A stretch of DNA of 40,920 nucleotides from Veillonella sp. R32 (GCF_010093125.1 NZ_NMZQ01000020.1:1-40920), one strand, 5' to 3'. Positions 1 through 8,602 are shown, counted from the stretch's first letter. Notes: a model not told the origin generated them from the sequence alone. Translations and numbers: made by a program.

Positions 1-117
1 ATCTACCAACGATTTAACGAAAGGGAGAAAGTAGATTATTCTATTCCTCAATGGGGAGATGGGCTTGCATGGAATGAACTTCATCGGAGCACAGAGTTTC
101 CTACTTATTGGGATTAA
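1..117 (+). CDS. 3' end of an unidentified plus-strand gene (partial)
   Basis: Frame 1 is open from the first base and stops with TAA at 115-117, giving the last 38 residues of a protein whose start lies outside the window. The tail is rich in aromatic and acidic residues and includes the stretch PQWGDGLAWNEL and the ending PTYWD. I do not recognise the family. Support for it being real is the uninterrupted frame and the two hairpins that follow it (158-197 and 208-231), the second ending in a T-run on the plus strand. It is convergent with the adhesin gene at 308-4150. Confidence 0.55.
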   Translation: MYQRFNEREKVDYSIPQWGDGLAWNELHRSTEFPTYWD

Positions 118-157
118 AAACCAACACGTTTTGTCCTATAACCCTAAATATAGCAAT

Positions 158-197
158 AATGCGGCTTGAAGATGCTTATATATCTTCAAGCCGCATT
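158..197. terminator. Bidirectional hairpin between convergent genes
   Basis: A 16-bp perfect inverted repeat (158-173 with 182-197) encloses an 8-base loop. It lies between the plus-strand gene ending at 117 and the minus-strand adhesin gene ending at 308. The T-content after the stem is modest on both strands, so it probably serves as a shared terminator. Confidence 0.65.
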
Positions 198-207
198 AAT
201 AGTTTTA

Positions 208-236
208 GGAGTTGTATTTCGTTACAGCCCCTTTTC
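208..236 (+). terminator. Hairpin with T-run, copy of a dispersed repeat
   Basis: A stem of about 9 bp with one mismatch and one G-T pair surrounds a TTTCGT loop and is followed by TTTTCTT on the plus strand. Its right half (217-235) is found again, inverted, at the last 19 bases of the window (40902-40920), so it may belong to a repeated terminator family. Confidence 0.5.
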
Positions 237-307
237 TTATTCGTTGCAAACAGTAAATTGTAACCTTACCTTACATTTAATGTTCTTAACCGAATACCTA
301 TTTAATT

Positions 308-3300
308 TTATTTTTGAACTACTAATGCTTCTAACTTAGCCAAACGATCTTTTAAGGTTTCAATTTCTTCATTTTGTTTTTCTAAGGTATTCGCCATTTC
401 AGATTTGCTCATGTTAGTATATGGCGAAGAATCACCAAAGCGGAAGGATACACCAGCATTATATTGATCATTGGAGTTACCAATTGTTGCCCCTAAACTG
501 AACATTAAATCGTCATTTGCACGGTAAAACGCACCAAGAGCTGCTGCATGTTCGCCTTTGTAACCGCCAAAACCTACCGCAAAGTTCAGTTTATCATCAG
601 AATCGAAATCCAATGGATGTAAAGCAGCAAGAGCAGCAGAGCCAGCAGCTACTTTATCTACACGGTTACTCAAACGATTCACAGCAGAACCTACGGAGTT
701 AACTTTCTGGTCCACTGCATATAATTGACTACCATTAACAGCATCCATACTATCTGGCGCCATACGACCAGGTGCTACATTAGTAATCGTCTGATTATTA
801 GCATTAATACCATCTTTGGTAATATATGTGTTACCACCCACTACAAGATTTTCAGTATTTACTGTATTAGTAGTGATGGAATCCCCCGTAATGGTGGTAG
901 TATTACCAGTTTTTGGATTATTAATAGTAATGCCACCTTTATTGATAGTGGTGTTGCCACCAATAGTTGCTTCATCGGTGTTTAGATTTTTACCATTATT
1001 TTCAATAGCTTTATTAAGCTCTTCTAGGTCGCCCGCAATGCTTTCCGTAAGTTTACTTAATTGACCTTCGGTAGCCGCACGATCGTCTTTGATATCATAA
1101 TTAGGATTATTAGTAATCCAATCGGTATTAGTAAGCCCTGAAATTTCACCTAATTTAGTACCATCATTAGCGGTGGTGCCATCAATTGTAATATTACCAA
1201 CTTTTGCGTTTTCACCTAAACTTACTTTAGTAGAGCCATCAGCTTGAGCCTCTACTTTTACACCAGTTTTTTCATCGCCAACAATATTTAAACGAGCATT
1301 GCTACCATTTTCATCAGTAGTGATAAATTTATTGACATTTTCAATTGCTTTAGTCGCTGTAGCGTCTAAGCCGATGGTAACATTAGTTTCAGTTTCATTT
1401 CCTTGAACTGTTACCTCAGTAAAAGAGCCACCAATAAAGTTAACTTTTGACTGTGGTTTTACAGTGTTACTACCTATAATTTTTTTATCAGCATCCACAC
1501 TTTGCAAAGTCCAAGATCCGGATGTAGCTAATAATTTATCAAATGCTGTTTTATCCAAGGACAACTTAATTCCATTATTACTAGCTTCAGTTACAATTGT
1601 GCCATCACCATTAATAGCTAATGTTCCATCAGATAGTTTAATGCTTCCTTTTGAATTTTCAGTTTTATCTTTTGGAATATCCCCAGAAATATTTAATGTA
1701 ATATTATCAGCCGCATTACTAGCATTTTCTGCAAGAGATCTAACTGCCCTTAATTGTGCTACGTTAACTGCATCAGTCATTTCTGTACCAGCCGCTACAT
1801 GAGTAATTTGACGAGTTACTTCACTATTAATTTTTTTACCGTCTTGTGATGCATCACGACCTACCGAAACCGCTCCATCAGTAGATACAAAGGCTGATAC
1901 AATATGATTAATCGTTGCATCTATATTATTTAATTGAACCATAGACGCATCTAACTTATCACCTGCAGCATTTTTAGCATTTCTCGCCGCCTTATTAGAA
2001 GGATCTTGCTCATAAATGGCATTCAATCGATCATATTCAGCTTGTTGAGTAGCTACTGTTGTGGCCATCGTATCACGTTGCACCTTTAATCCATTGTATT
2101 GATCGCTCAAACCTACAACTTTTGCCACTTCATCAAGAGAAGTAAATTGAGAGCCAGTTAATGGATTATACCCTAACACCTTTCCTTCTGTAACCGCTTC
2201 AGACTTAGCCCCTAAAGCAACACCATTAGCAACAGTAACAGAGGTTGACGCGCCTAAACCAACACCATAATCCGCTTCTACACTCGCATCACTACCCATT
2301 GTAATGCCATAATTGCCTTTATCAACCTTAGCTCGATACCCCATAGCGATAGAGTTATTGGCAGCCTCTATACTAGATTTAAAACCTAGTGCTAAGCCAT
2401 ATTCCGAATTATTAACCTTTATGTCATAACCAAAAGCAGCACTCTCTTTAGAGTTTATTACTTTCGTCTGTCTACCAACTATTATCCCTGTATTAGAATT
2501 ATTCATCTCATTTTCAGAACCTATAGCTACACCAGATACAGAGCCTATTACCTTAGAATTATAACCAATAGCTATGCCATGTTGTGAACTAGGTCCATTT
2601 TCTTTACCTGGCAACGGTTCACCTGGAACAACCGCCGCCTTAGGACCAATAGCTATAGCACGGTCTGACTGAGCACCAGAATTATCCTTATTTTCTGCTT
2701 CAGTGGAATTTACTGAAAAATATTTTACCGCCCCTAATTTATCTGTTACAGCTTTAGATAATGTAAGGTTTACAGACTGACCATCTTTAGCTACAGTAGT
2801 TGTAATATTACTATCACCGTTGATAGCCAATTGTTGAGTTACTAAATTTATCTTGCCAATAGCTGTCGCATCAGTTTTTAAATTGTCACCAACGAAGTTT
2901 AATGTAACCCCTTTTAATTGAGCTACGTTAACTGCATCTGTATCCTGTGTACCAGCGGCAACATCAGTAATTTGACGGGTAATACGAGCTTCTGTAATTT
3001 TACCATTTTTAACAACTGCATCGCGACCTACACTGACTGCGCCAGAAGTAGCTTTAAAGGCGGCTAGGGCATTGTCACGTTCTAAAATGGCATCGGTTAA
3101 ACCTGGATTATCGTTACGCAATTTAATGATTTCATCAGATAGATCAGAGCGACGTTGACTAATTTCTTGAAGAGTTGCATTAACCGTTGCATCGCCTGTA
3201 TATTTTGGATCACTATATTTGTATAATGCTTGTTCGTATTCTGCTTCTAATGCATTAGCTAGCATTGTTTTTTCTAAATAGATTGTATAAGCTGTGCCAT

Positions 3301-4150
3301 AGTTACTGTAGAAGTTATCTACAATCGTTACAGCGGTACCACCAATGGCCGCTGCTAAGGCTTTATCATTGGCTTCACTAGTCCCTACAGCAGTAAAATC
3401 AGCTTTTGTTGGTACATAGCCATAACCATAACGCTCACGATTAGCAATGGAGCCATCACCAAGGGCTACTGCACCATGACTTTCTTCAGTGCCATAATAG
3501 CCAGCATTAATTTTTACGGATGCACCATTACCAATAGCGGTGCCACCACCAGCTACCGAGTTTTGACCAAGAACGACACCCGATAGAATTGAGTCGGATG
3601 AACCGCCAACCACAATACCTGATGTACTATGGGCTTTATTACCTAAGGCTACGCCATCATCGGACTGAAAAAGTCCACTCGGTTGTTTAAAGTCGGTAAG
3701 TCCACGCACGCCTACCATACTACCAACTACAGAACCAGTACCGATGGCAATACCGCCATCGGCTCTAGCATTCATGCCGATAGCTGTGCCATACCCAATG
3801 CCAACACTTTGTTTACCCATCGCTAGGGCCGTAGCATTGGCGAAGTTACTTACACCAATTGCTGTACCACTAAGGCGGGCTGTATTATATGCACCAATGG
3901 CTGTATTTAAATGCATCGTAAGACCATTTGTATCCGAAATTTGATTCCCTTTACCAATAGTAATGGCCGCACCTTTTTCAGGGGCTTTATCGTTAGCTGT
4001 AGGTACCGTTAAAATGATATCATCAATCCCTGTCGTATTATCGGTGCCTCTATTGGCCGCTAACACATCACTTACCCACGTAGATGATCCTACTAAAGCA
4101 GCTACTGCTGCTAGCACTACAAACTTTTGCTTTTTGCTTTTCACTTTCAT
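308..4150 (-). CDS. Trimeric autotransporter adhesin (YadA-like), 1280 aa
   Basis: A surface adhesin of the type Vc secretion family, expected to form a trimer anchored in the outer membrane. I start it at 4150 (MKVKSKKQKF) because AAGGAG lies nine bases upstream and a signal peptide of about 31 residues follows, ending VSDVLA; the frame runs 45 codons further upstream without a ribosome site. Residues roughly 60-330 and 540-690 carry YadA-head repeats of the AIAIG/GVALG type. Neck motifs of the form TDAVNVAQL occur near 410 and 800, and DAVNGSQL near 1135. The stalk is rich in coiled coil and GGNTTI motifs. The YadA anchor spans about 1150-1239 and its last strand reads AGVSFRFG. Unlike YadA itself, a 41-residue tail with heptads (LEKQ, LKDRLAKLEAL) follows the barrel. 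The next gene upstream is a paralogue. The promoter at 4346-4373 contains a G8 tract. Confidence 0.9.
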   Translation of the reverse strand: MKVKSKKQKFVVLAAVAALVGSSTWVSDVLAANRGTDNTTGIDDIILTVPTANDKAPEKGAAITIGKGNQISDTNGLTMHLNTAIGAYNTARLSGTAIGVSNFANATALAMGKQSVGIGYGTAIGMNARADGGIAIGTGSVVGSMVGVRGLTDFKQPSGLFQSDDGVALGNKAHSTSGIVVGGSSDSILSGVVLGQNSVAGGGTAIGNGASVKINAGYYGTEESHGAVALGDGSIANRERYGYGYVPTKADFTAVGTSEANDKALAAAIGGTAVTIVDNFYSNYGTAYTIYLEKTMLANALEAEYEQALYKYSDPKYTGDATVNATLQEISQRRSDLSDEIIKLRNDNPGLTDAILERDNALAAFKATSGAVSVGRDAVVKNGKITEARITRQITDVAAGTQDTDAVNVAQLKGVTLNFVGDNLKTDATAIGKINLVTQQLAINGDSNITTTVAKDGQSVNLTLSKAVTDKLGAVKYFSVNSTEAENKDNSGAQSDRAIAIGPKAAVVPGEPLPGKENGPSSQHGIAIGYNSKVIGSVSGVAIGSENEMNNSNTGIIVGRQTKVINSKESAAFGYDIKVNNSEYGLALGFKSSIEAANNSIAMGYRAKVDKGNYGITMGSDASVEADYGVGLGASTSVTVANGVALGAKSEAVTEGKVLGYNPLTGSQFTSLDEVAKVVGLSDQYNGLKVQRDTMATTVATQQAEYDRLNAIYEQDPSNKAARNAKNAAGDKLDASMVQLNNIDATINHIVSAFVSTDGAVSVGRDASQDGKKINSEVTRQITHVAAGTEMTDAVNVAQLRAVRSLAENASNAADNITLNISGDIPKDKTENSKGSIKLSDGTLAINGDGTIVTEASNNGIKLSLDKTAFDKLLATSGSWTLQSVDADKKIIGSNTVKPQSKVNFIGGSFTEVTVQGNETETNVTIGLDATATKAIENVNKFITTDENGSNARLNIVGDEKTGVKVEAQADGSTKVSLGENAKVGNITIDGTTANDGTKLGEISGLTNTDWITNNPNYDIKDDRAATEGQLSKLTESIAGDLEELNKAIENNGKNLNTDEATIGGNTTINKGGITINNPKTGNTTTITGDSITTNTVNTENLVVGGNTYITKDGINANNQTITNVAPGRMAPDSMDAVNGSQLYAVDQKVNSVGSAVNRLSNRVDKVAAGSAALAALHPLDFDSDDKLNFAVGFGGYKGEHAAALGAFYRANDDLMFSLGATIGNSNDQYNAGVSFRFGDSSPYTNMSKSEMANTLEKQNEEIETLKDRLAKLEALVVQK

Positions 4151-4345
4151 AAGACAAGACTCCTTTGAACATAAAATCACAATAACCATTACACCACACA
4201 ACCAATGTGTAATTATTATGCCTCTAACTATCAAAATAATACTGCCATTAATCAAGAGGCGTTGATTCCTTACATTAAAGTTCATATAAAACTCAATTCA
4301 GCAATCAACAGGCATAAAGCTATCCAATATATGCTTTATAAAAAA

Positions 4346-4373
4346 AGCATATCATAAAAGTCCCCCCCCACAA
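4346..4373 (-). promoter_or_regulatory. G-tract promoter of the 1280-aa adhesin
   Basis: On the minus strand TTGTGG (4368-4373) is followed, 16 bases later, by TATGCT (4346-4351), preceded by TGA, which makes an extended -10. The G8 homopolymer (4362-4369) runs through the end of the -35 and into the spacer, so any slippage would change promoter spacing. The same arrangement with G7 stands before the second adhesin. The predicted leader is about 190 nt. The promoter call is inferred from sequence only. Confidence 0.6.
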
Positions 4374-4438
4374 GACATTGAGTTTAAATATTTTAATCTT
4401 ATCTTCATATTTGATTTTTGCAAAATCAGTTTCAAAAT

Positions 4439-4458
4439 CTATATATTTAAATATATAG
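4439..4458. promoter_or_regulatory. Perfect 20-bp AT-rich palindrome upstream of the adhesin promoter
   Basis: Twenty bases read identically on both strands, starting CTATATAT and ending ATATATAG. It lies about 66 bp upstream of the -35. A copy with one mismatch occurs at 7063-7082 in the same place before the second adhesin. It could be a regulator-binding site or part of an AT-rich upstream element. Confidence 0.4.
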
Positions 4459-4524
4459 GCAATCGCTAAGTATGTGCTTTATTGCTCACTTAATTAGCCA
4501 ACCTTCGACCATATAATTCCTATA

Positions 4525-4586
4525 TAAAAAATGCAGCCAAGCCTTATTTTTATTTAGTAATAAAGATAAGTATTGACTGCATATTT
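4525..4586 (-). terminator. Intrinsic terminator of the 695-aa adhesin
   Basis: On the minus strand a stem with outer arm ATGCAGTCAA and closing arm TTGGCTGCAT is followed by TTTTTTATA. It lies about 80 bases after the stop at 4665. An almost identical hairpin occurs at about 7155-7210, after the third-copy remnant. Confidence 0.75.
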
Positions 4587-4664
4587 CATCATGCTTATTT
4601 AGTTTTCAATTATAACGATTTAATAATGTTTTAATCGTTAAACGACTTAAAAGACTTAAACAAA

Positions 4665-6752
4665 TTAACCTTTAATTAATGCTTCTAACTTAGCCAAACG
4701 TGCTTTCAAATCTTCGTTATCAGCTTGTAAAGATGCTACATTGTTTTTCAAAGTATTATTATCAGCCTTCAATGTATTCATTTCTTTATCTTGGCTTTCT
4801 AATTTAGTAGCCATAGCAGATTTGCTCATACGAGTGTATGGAGAGGATTCACCAAATTTGAAGGATACACCTGCATTGTACTGGTTGTCAGAGTTACCAA
4901 TAGCAGCCCCAATATTGAACATTACGTTTTCGTTAGGACGATAGAACGCACCAAGTGCTGCTGCTTGTTCACCTTTATAAGCACCAAAGCCTACTGCGAA
5001 GGATACTTTGTCATCCGCATCGAAATCCAATGGATGTAACGCAGCAAGAGCAGCAGAGCCAGCAGCTACTTTATCTACTCGGTTGCTCAAACGATTTACA
5101 GCAGAACCTACATTGTTAACACCTTGTGCAACTTCATTTAATTGATTCATGTTAACTGCATCTGTGCCATTAACACCAGGTGCTACGTCAGTAATCGTTT
5201 TATTACCAGCATTTAAACCATTTTCAGAGATGTAGGTATTACCACCAACTACTACTTTATCAGCATTTACTGTACCTGTAGTAACAGAGTCGCCAGTAAT
5301 CTTTGTAGAACCTTCGCCATTAGGGTTCTTTACTGTAATGCCATCTTTATTAATAGTTGTATTGCCACCGATTGTTGCTTCTTCTGTATTTAAGCTTGTG
5401 CCAATACCAGATACAGTATCAGCTAAGCCCTTTAATTGGCCTTCAGTAGCAGCACGGTCTGCTTGAATGTTGCTTGGATCCCAAGTTGTATTGGTTAAAC
5501 CTGTAATAGCGCCCTTGCCATCTTTACCGTCAATAGCGACTTGACCTACCGATACTTTATCATCTAAACCAACAACTGTGTTGCCATCTTTGTCAGTACG
5601 TACGGAAATACCGTCTTCGCTCTTAACATTTAGCTTTAAGTTACCATTTGGATCCATGATTTTATCAATCTTATCAAGTTTGTCGCCTACAGCGCCTGTA
5701 ATAGCGTCAGTAAGTTTAGCAGAATCAAGACTTAAGCTAATTCCTGCATCAGTCGCTTTCGTGACAATAGTGCCATCACCAGTAATCGCTAATGGTGTAT
5801 CTTTTAATTTAATAGCTCCAGTAGAAGAATTATCACCATTAATATTTAATGTTACATCCCCTGCTGCAGCGGCTGCACCATTCGCCAATGAAACAACTTT
5901 CTTTAACTGTGCCACGTTCACCGCATCCGTATCTGCAGTACCAGCTGCCACATTGATAATCTGACGAGTCAATTGACCAGCTTGACCAGATTGACCAACA
6001 GAAACTGCACCGCCCACAGACTTCCAAGTTGCGGATGTTAAGTTAGAGCTTTGACCTGTCAATGGGTCGTAACCAACAGAACCAGCAGCACGATCAGCTA
6101 CAGATTCCCAGCCTAATGCTACAGAGCTAACAGCTGAAGCTTTTGCTGCTGCACCTATCGCCATGGACACATCACCTGTAGTTGTTGCTTGATCGCCTAT
6201 AGCAATAGAGCTTCTAATCTTAGCATTGGCCTGACTACCAATGGCAATGGTTTGCGGCCCTTCAGCTTTTGCGTTAGTACCAAGGGCTACGGATTTAGTA
6301 TCAGATGCTGAGGTATTATCCCCAATAGCTACTGCATAACCATTAGCATACGCATTTTGCCCTATCGATATACTTAAGCTACCATGAGATACAGTGTTTG
6401 TACCGATTGCTATGGCATCCTTCTCATCAGTGAATGCATTATTACCAATAGCAACCGCATTCATAGCATCCGCCTTTGCGTCAGTGCCAATAGCAACAGC
6501 AGCATTACCAGCTACATGGCTACTTTTACCAATTGCGATGGACTGATTATACGCTGCCCGAGCGTCTTCACCGATAGCGATAGAATCTTCTGAAGAAACC
6601 GATGCATTCGAGCCCTTTCCAAGAGCTACACCTCTACCGTCACCAACTACATTCGCGGCAGCCGCCCAAACAGATGTTGTTAATCCACCAGTCACTGCTG
6701 TTACTGCTAATACTAAACCTAATTTTTTTAAATTCTTTAAATTTTGAGACAT
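4665..6752 (-). CDS. Trimeric autotransporter adhesin (YadA-like), 695 aa
   Basis: A shorter paralogue of the neighbouring 1280-aa adhesin. The start at 6752 (MSQNLKNLKKLG) has AAAGGGG six bases upstream and opens a signal peptide ending near SVWA (residues 1-31); an upstream in-frame Met at 6791 lacks a ribosome site. Residues about 35-240 are a regular run of 14-16-residue YadA-head repeats (SIAIG, AVAIG, SVALG). Neck motifs TDAVNVAQL and TDAVNMNQL lie near 280 and 525. The C-terminal anchor covers about 547-634 and is nearly identical to that of the first adhesin (SRV..HPLDFDADDK). A 61-residue coiled-coil tail follows the last beta strand and is 20 residues longer than in the paralogue. 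The gene has its own G7-tract promoter and terminator, so the two genes are probably expressed independently. Confidence 0.92.
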   Translation of the reverse strand: MSQNLKNLKKLGLVLAVTAVTGGLTTSVWAAAANVVGDGRGVALGKGSNASVSSEDSIAIGEDARAAYNQSIAIGKSSHVAGNAAVAIGTDAKADAMNAVAIGNNAFTDEKDAIAIGTNTVSHGSLSISIGQNAYANGYAVAIGDNTSASDTKSVALGTNAKAEGPQTIAIGSQANAKIRSSIAIGDQATTTGDVSMAIGAAAKASAVSSVALGWESVADRAAGSVGYDPLTGQSSNLTSATWKSVGGAVSVGQSGQAGQLTRQIINVAAGTADTDAVNVAQLKKVVSLANGAAAAAGDVTLNINGDNSSTGAIKLKDTPLAITGDGTIVTKATDAGISLSLDSAKLTDAITGAVGDKLDKIDKIMDPNGNLKLNVKSEDGISVRTDKDGNTVVGLDDKVSVGQVAIDGKDGKGAITGLTNTTWDPSNIQADRAATEGQLKGLADTVSGIGTSLNTEEATIGGNTTINKDGITVKNPNGEGSTKITGDSVTTGTVNADKVVVGGNTYISENGLNAGNKTITDVAPGVNGTDAVNMNQLNEVAQGVNNVGSAVNRLSNRVDKVAAGSAALAALHPLDFDADDKVSFAVGFGAYKGEQAAALGAFYRPNENVMFNIGAAIGNSDNQYNAGVSFKFGESSPYTRMSKSAMATKLESQDKEMNTLKADNNTLKNNVASLQADNEDLKARLAKLEALIKG

Positions 6753-6970
6753 AAAGAGCCCCTTTCCGACTAAATCACTACATTTCGTCACACAATACTG
6801 CTAATTTCTCATTGTTTTCCGCTAAAATAAAATCTTTATTTTAGCAATAATACTTAAGGCCTTAACCAACTTAATTAATTCAGATTCAATTAAGCTAATT
6901 AAATATTCATATAAACCTCAATTTAGCAATTAACATCCTTAAAGTTGACCAATGCATGCCTTATAAAAGA

Positions 6971-6997
6971 ATCATATCACAAAAGTCCCCCCCACAA
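6971..6997 (-). promoter_or_regulatory. G-tract promoter of the 695-aa adhesin
   Basis: The minus strand shows TTGTGG (6992-6997), a 15-base spacer and TATGAT (6971-6976) with an upstream TGA, an extended -10. The G7 tract is 6987-6993. Compared with the first adhesin the tract and the spacer are one base shorter. The upstream region is otherwise clearly homologous. Confidence 0.6.
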
Positions 6998-7062
6998 GAC
7001 ATTATATTTAATTTTTTTAATATTATCTTCATGTTTGATTTTTATCTAGGCCATTTCAAAAT

Positions 7063-7082
7063 CTATATATTTAAGTATATAG
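7063..7082. promoter_or_regulatory. AT-rich palindrome, second copy (one mismatch)
   Basis: Same position and sequence as the palindrome at 4439-4458 except for one A-to-G change in the right arm. Conservation at both promoters after duplication suggests function but may only reflect recent duplication. Confidence 0.35.
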
Positions 7083-7139
7083 ATAATAGCTAATCATTTG
7101 CTTTAGTATCCAGTAATTTAATCTAAAATATAGTAATAT

Positions 7140-7355
7140 AATCCTTATATAAAAAATGCAGCCAAGCCTTATCTTCATTTATATAATAAAGATAAGTATT
7201 GACTGCATATTTCATCATGCTTATTTAGTTTTCAATTATAACGATTTAAGAATGTTTTAATCGTTAAACGACTTAAAGGACTTAAACGAATTAGCCTTTA
7301 ATTAATGCTTCTAACTTAGCCAAACAAGCTTTTAAATTTTCATTATAGGCTTATA
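7140..7355 (-). pseudogene. Remnant of a third adhesin gene (last 19 codons plus terminator)
   Basis: Reading the minus strand from about 7350 gives AYNENLKACLAKLEALIKG and a stop at 7291-7293. This matches the final 19 residues of the 695-aa adhesin (ADNEDLKARLAKLEALIKG) with four changes, one of them Arg to Cys. The sequence after the stop, down to about 7140, matches 4500-4664, including the terminator hairpin. Upstream of 7355 homology ends abruptly. The array therefore once had at least three units and lost one by deletion. Confidence 0.85.
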
Positions 7356-7540
7356 AAGAAAACAGTCAAAATGCACTCAATAACCCAAAATAGTCTTTTT
7401 ATAGTGGACAATGTCAAATTTTGTACTTTCTCCGTGTAAAACCCTTTCAAAATAGTATGTTTTTAAATTTGACGCAATCCACGCTCCGTGTACTTGCATT
7501 TATTTTTTACACGAATCGTGTAATCGCATAATTAGATTAT

Positions 7541-7585
7541 AAAGAAAAACTGCCACTTTGCATTATCTAATGCAAAGCAGCAGTT
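7541..7585 (-). terminator. Intrinsic terminator after cysK-cysE
   Basis: Minus strand: arms AACTGC..CTTTGCATTA and AATGCAAAG..GCAGTT around a 3-base loop, followed by TTTCTTT. It is the first strong terminator after the cysE stop, about 295 bases away. Confidence 0.7.
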
Positions 7586-7626
7586 CTTATATCTGTTCAA
7601 ATGATTCTCTTCTCTTTTTTATCAAC

Positions 7627-7662
7627 CCCTCAGGTCTAAGGCCCCGCTAAGTCCTGAGGGTA
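7627..7662. other. Strong GC-rich hairpin of unknown role
   Basis: Arms CCCTCAGG and CCTGAGGG pair over a 17-20-base loop in otherwise AT-rich DNA, upstream of the cysE terminator in the direction of transcription. No convincing T-run follows on either strand. It would form in the cysK-cysE 3' untranslated RNA and could act as a processing or stability element. Confidence 0.4.
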
Positions 7663-7719
7663 TTTCACCCAATATATGACGACTTAGGTCGTTTCATCTA
7701 AAACGAGATTGTCACATCC

Positions 7720-7764
7720 ACATATATTATACATATATTACATATATTACATATATTATACATT
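7720..7764. repeat. Short AT-rich tandem repeat (CATATATTA units)
   Basis: Four to five imperfect copies of a 9-11-bp unit CATATATTA(TA). It lies in the 3' untranslated region of cysE and shows no sign of coding. Confidence 0.7.
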
Positions 7765-7879
7765 ATGCCTACACTATATATAGCCAACAAAAGCAACACG
7801 AGCCTTGTGTTAATAGCAGTATTAAGTAAACAAGGTTACCCGCCTCATTATTATTTATATATAGGTAAAATATATTGTT

Positions 7880-8515
7880 TTAAATGAACCAAGCCATATC
7901 GTCGGTCATGTCTTTTGGGGTGAAGGCTACTTTATGGCGCGGCATGTGCTTACGCGTATGACTGTCTACCAAATGAATAGTAGAACGAATCTTACGAACC
8001 ACAATGTTTTCCGGTTCTGTTTCATAAATAACCACATTCTCAGGTACATCTCGTTTAATAACAAGATTACAACCTATCCGGCTACCACTACCGACCATAA
8101 TGTCGCCTAGTACTTTCGTACCCGCACCAATGAGTACATCATTGCCCACGGTAGGATGCCGCTTCACTCGCTTCGAACTCATACCACCAAGGGTTACGCC
8201 ATGGAATAACGTTACATTATCGCCTACAATGGCAGTTTCACCAATCACGACACCCATGCCATGATCGATAAATAACCCTTTGCCAATTTGAGCACCTGGA
8301 TGTATTTCAATCCCCGTTACGTGGCGGGAATGCAAAGCAATCCGTCGCGCTAATAATTTATAGCCGCGCTTATATAAACGATGCGCAAAGAAATGCCAGA
8401 ACAAGGCCGTAATATGTGGATAGGTCCACAGTACCATCAATACCGAAGTCGCTGCCGGATCTGACTCCATTACGCGCTTAATATTATAGCGAATCGATTG
8501 CCAAACTTCTTTCAT
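7880..8515 (-). CDS. cysE: Serine O-acetyltransferase CysE, 211 aa
   Basis: Acetylates L-serine with acetyl-CoA to give O-acetylserine, the substrate of the cysK product encoded just upstream. The N-terminal helical part (1-60) is of the short Firmicute kind, compared with about 270 residues in E. coli. A left-handed beta-helix of hexapeptide repeats (about 66-170) follows. The IDHG motif places the catalytic His at 85 with the partner acid at Glu70 in GIEIHPG. LFHGVTLGG (103-111) and the basic KRVKRHP loop are typical. AGGAGG stands four to five bases before the ATG. The gap to cysK is 87 bp with no terminator, so both are expected on one transcript under the Cys T-box. Confidence 0.95.
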   Translation of the reverse strand: MKEVWQSIRYNIKRVMESDPAATSVLMVLWTYPHITALFWHFFAHRLYKRGYKLLARRIALHSRHVTGIEIHPGAQIGKGLFIDHGMGVVIGETAIVGDNVTLFHGVTLGGMSSKRVKRHPTVGNDVLIGAGTKVLGDIMVGSGSRIGCNLVIKRDVPENVVIYETEPENIVVRKIRSTIHLVDSHTRKHMPRHKVAFTPKDMTDDMAWFI

Positions 8516-8602
8516 ACATCCTCCTAGCCAGTGAAACCCCTAGCCCCTAAAACTATACACAACCTTATGTATGGTCTGACTCTCTCTCAATCAAACCTAT
8601 CA

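Larger units (their letters stand above)
7356..7879. other. Gene-free stretch with hairpins and an AT repeat
   Basis: No credible gene is seen here. It holds an inverted repeat with 8-bp arms and one central base (7507-7523), the cysE terminator (7541-7585), a second strong hairpin with CCCTCAGG/CCTGAGGG arms (7627-7662) and a short AT tandem repeat (7720-7764). The phrase CTCCGTGTA occurs twice near 7430 and 7484. Confidence 0.6.

Noticed and set aside
725-4265. Several plus-strand frames opposite the adhesin genes
   Set aside because: They are shadows produced by the repeated codon pattern of the adhesin repeats; no ribosome sites or domains.
4151-4285. N-terminal 45-residue extension of the 1280-aa adhesin
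   Set aside because: The strong AAGGAG site and a standard signal peptide begin at 4150; the upstream part has no ribosome site and lies in the leader.
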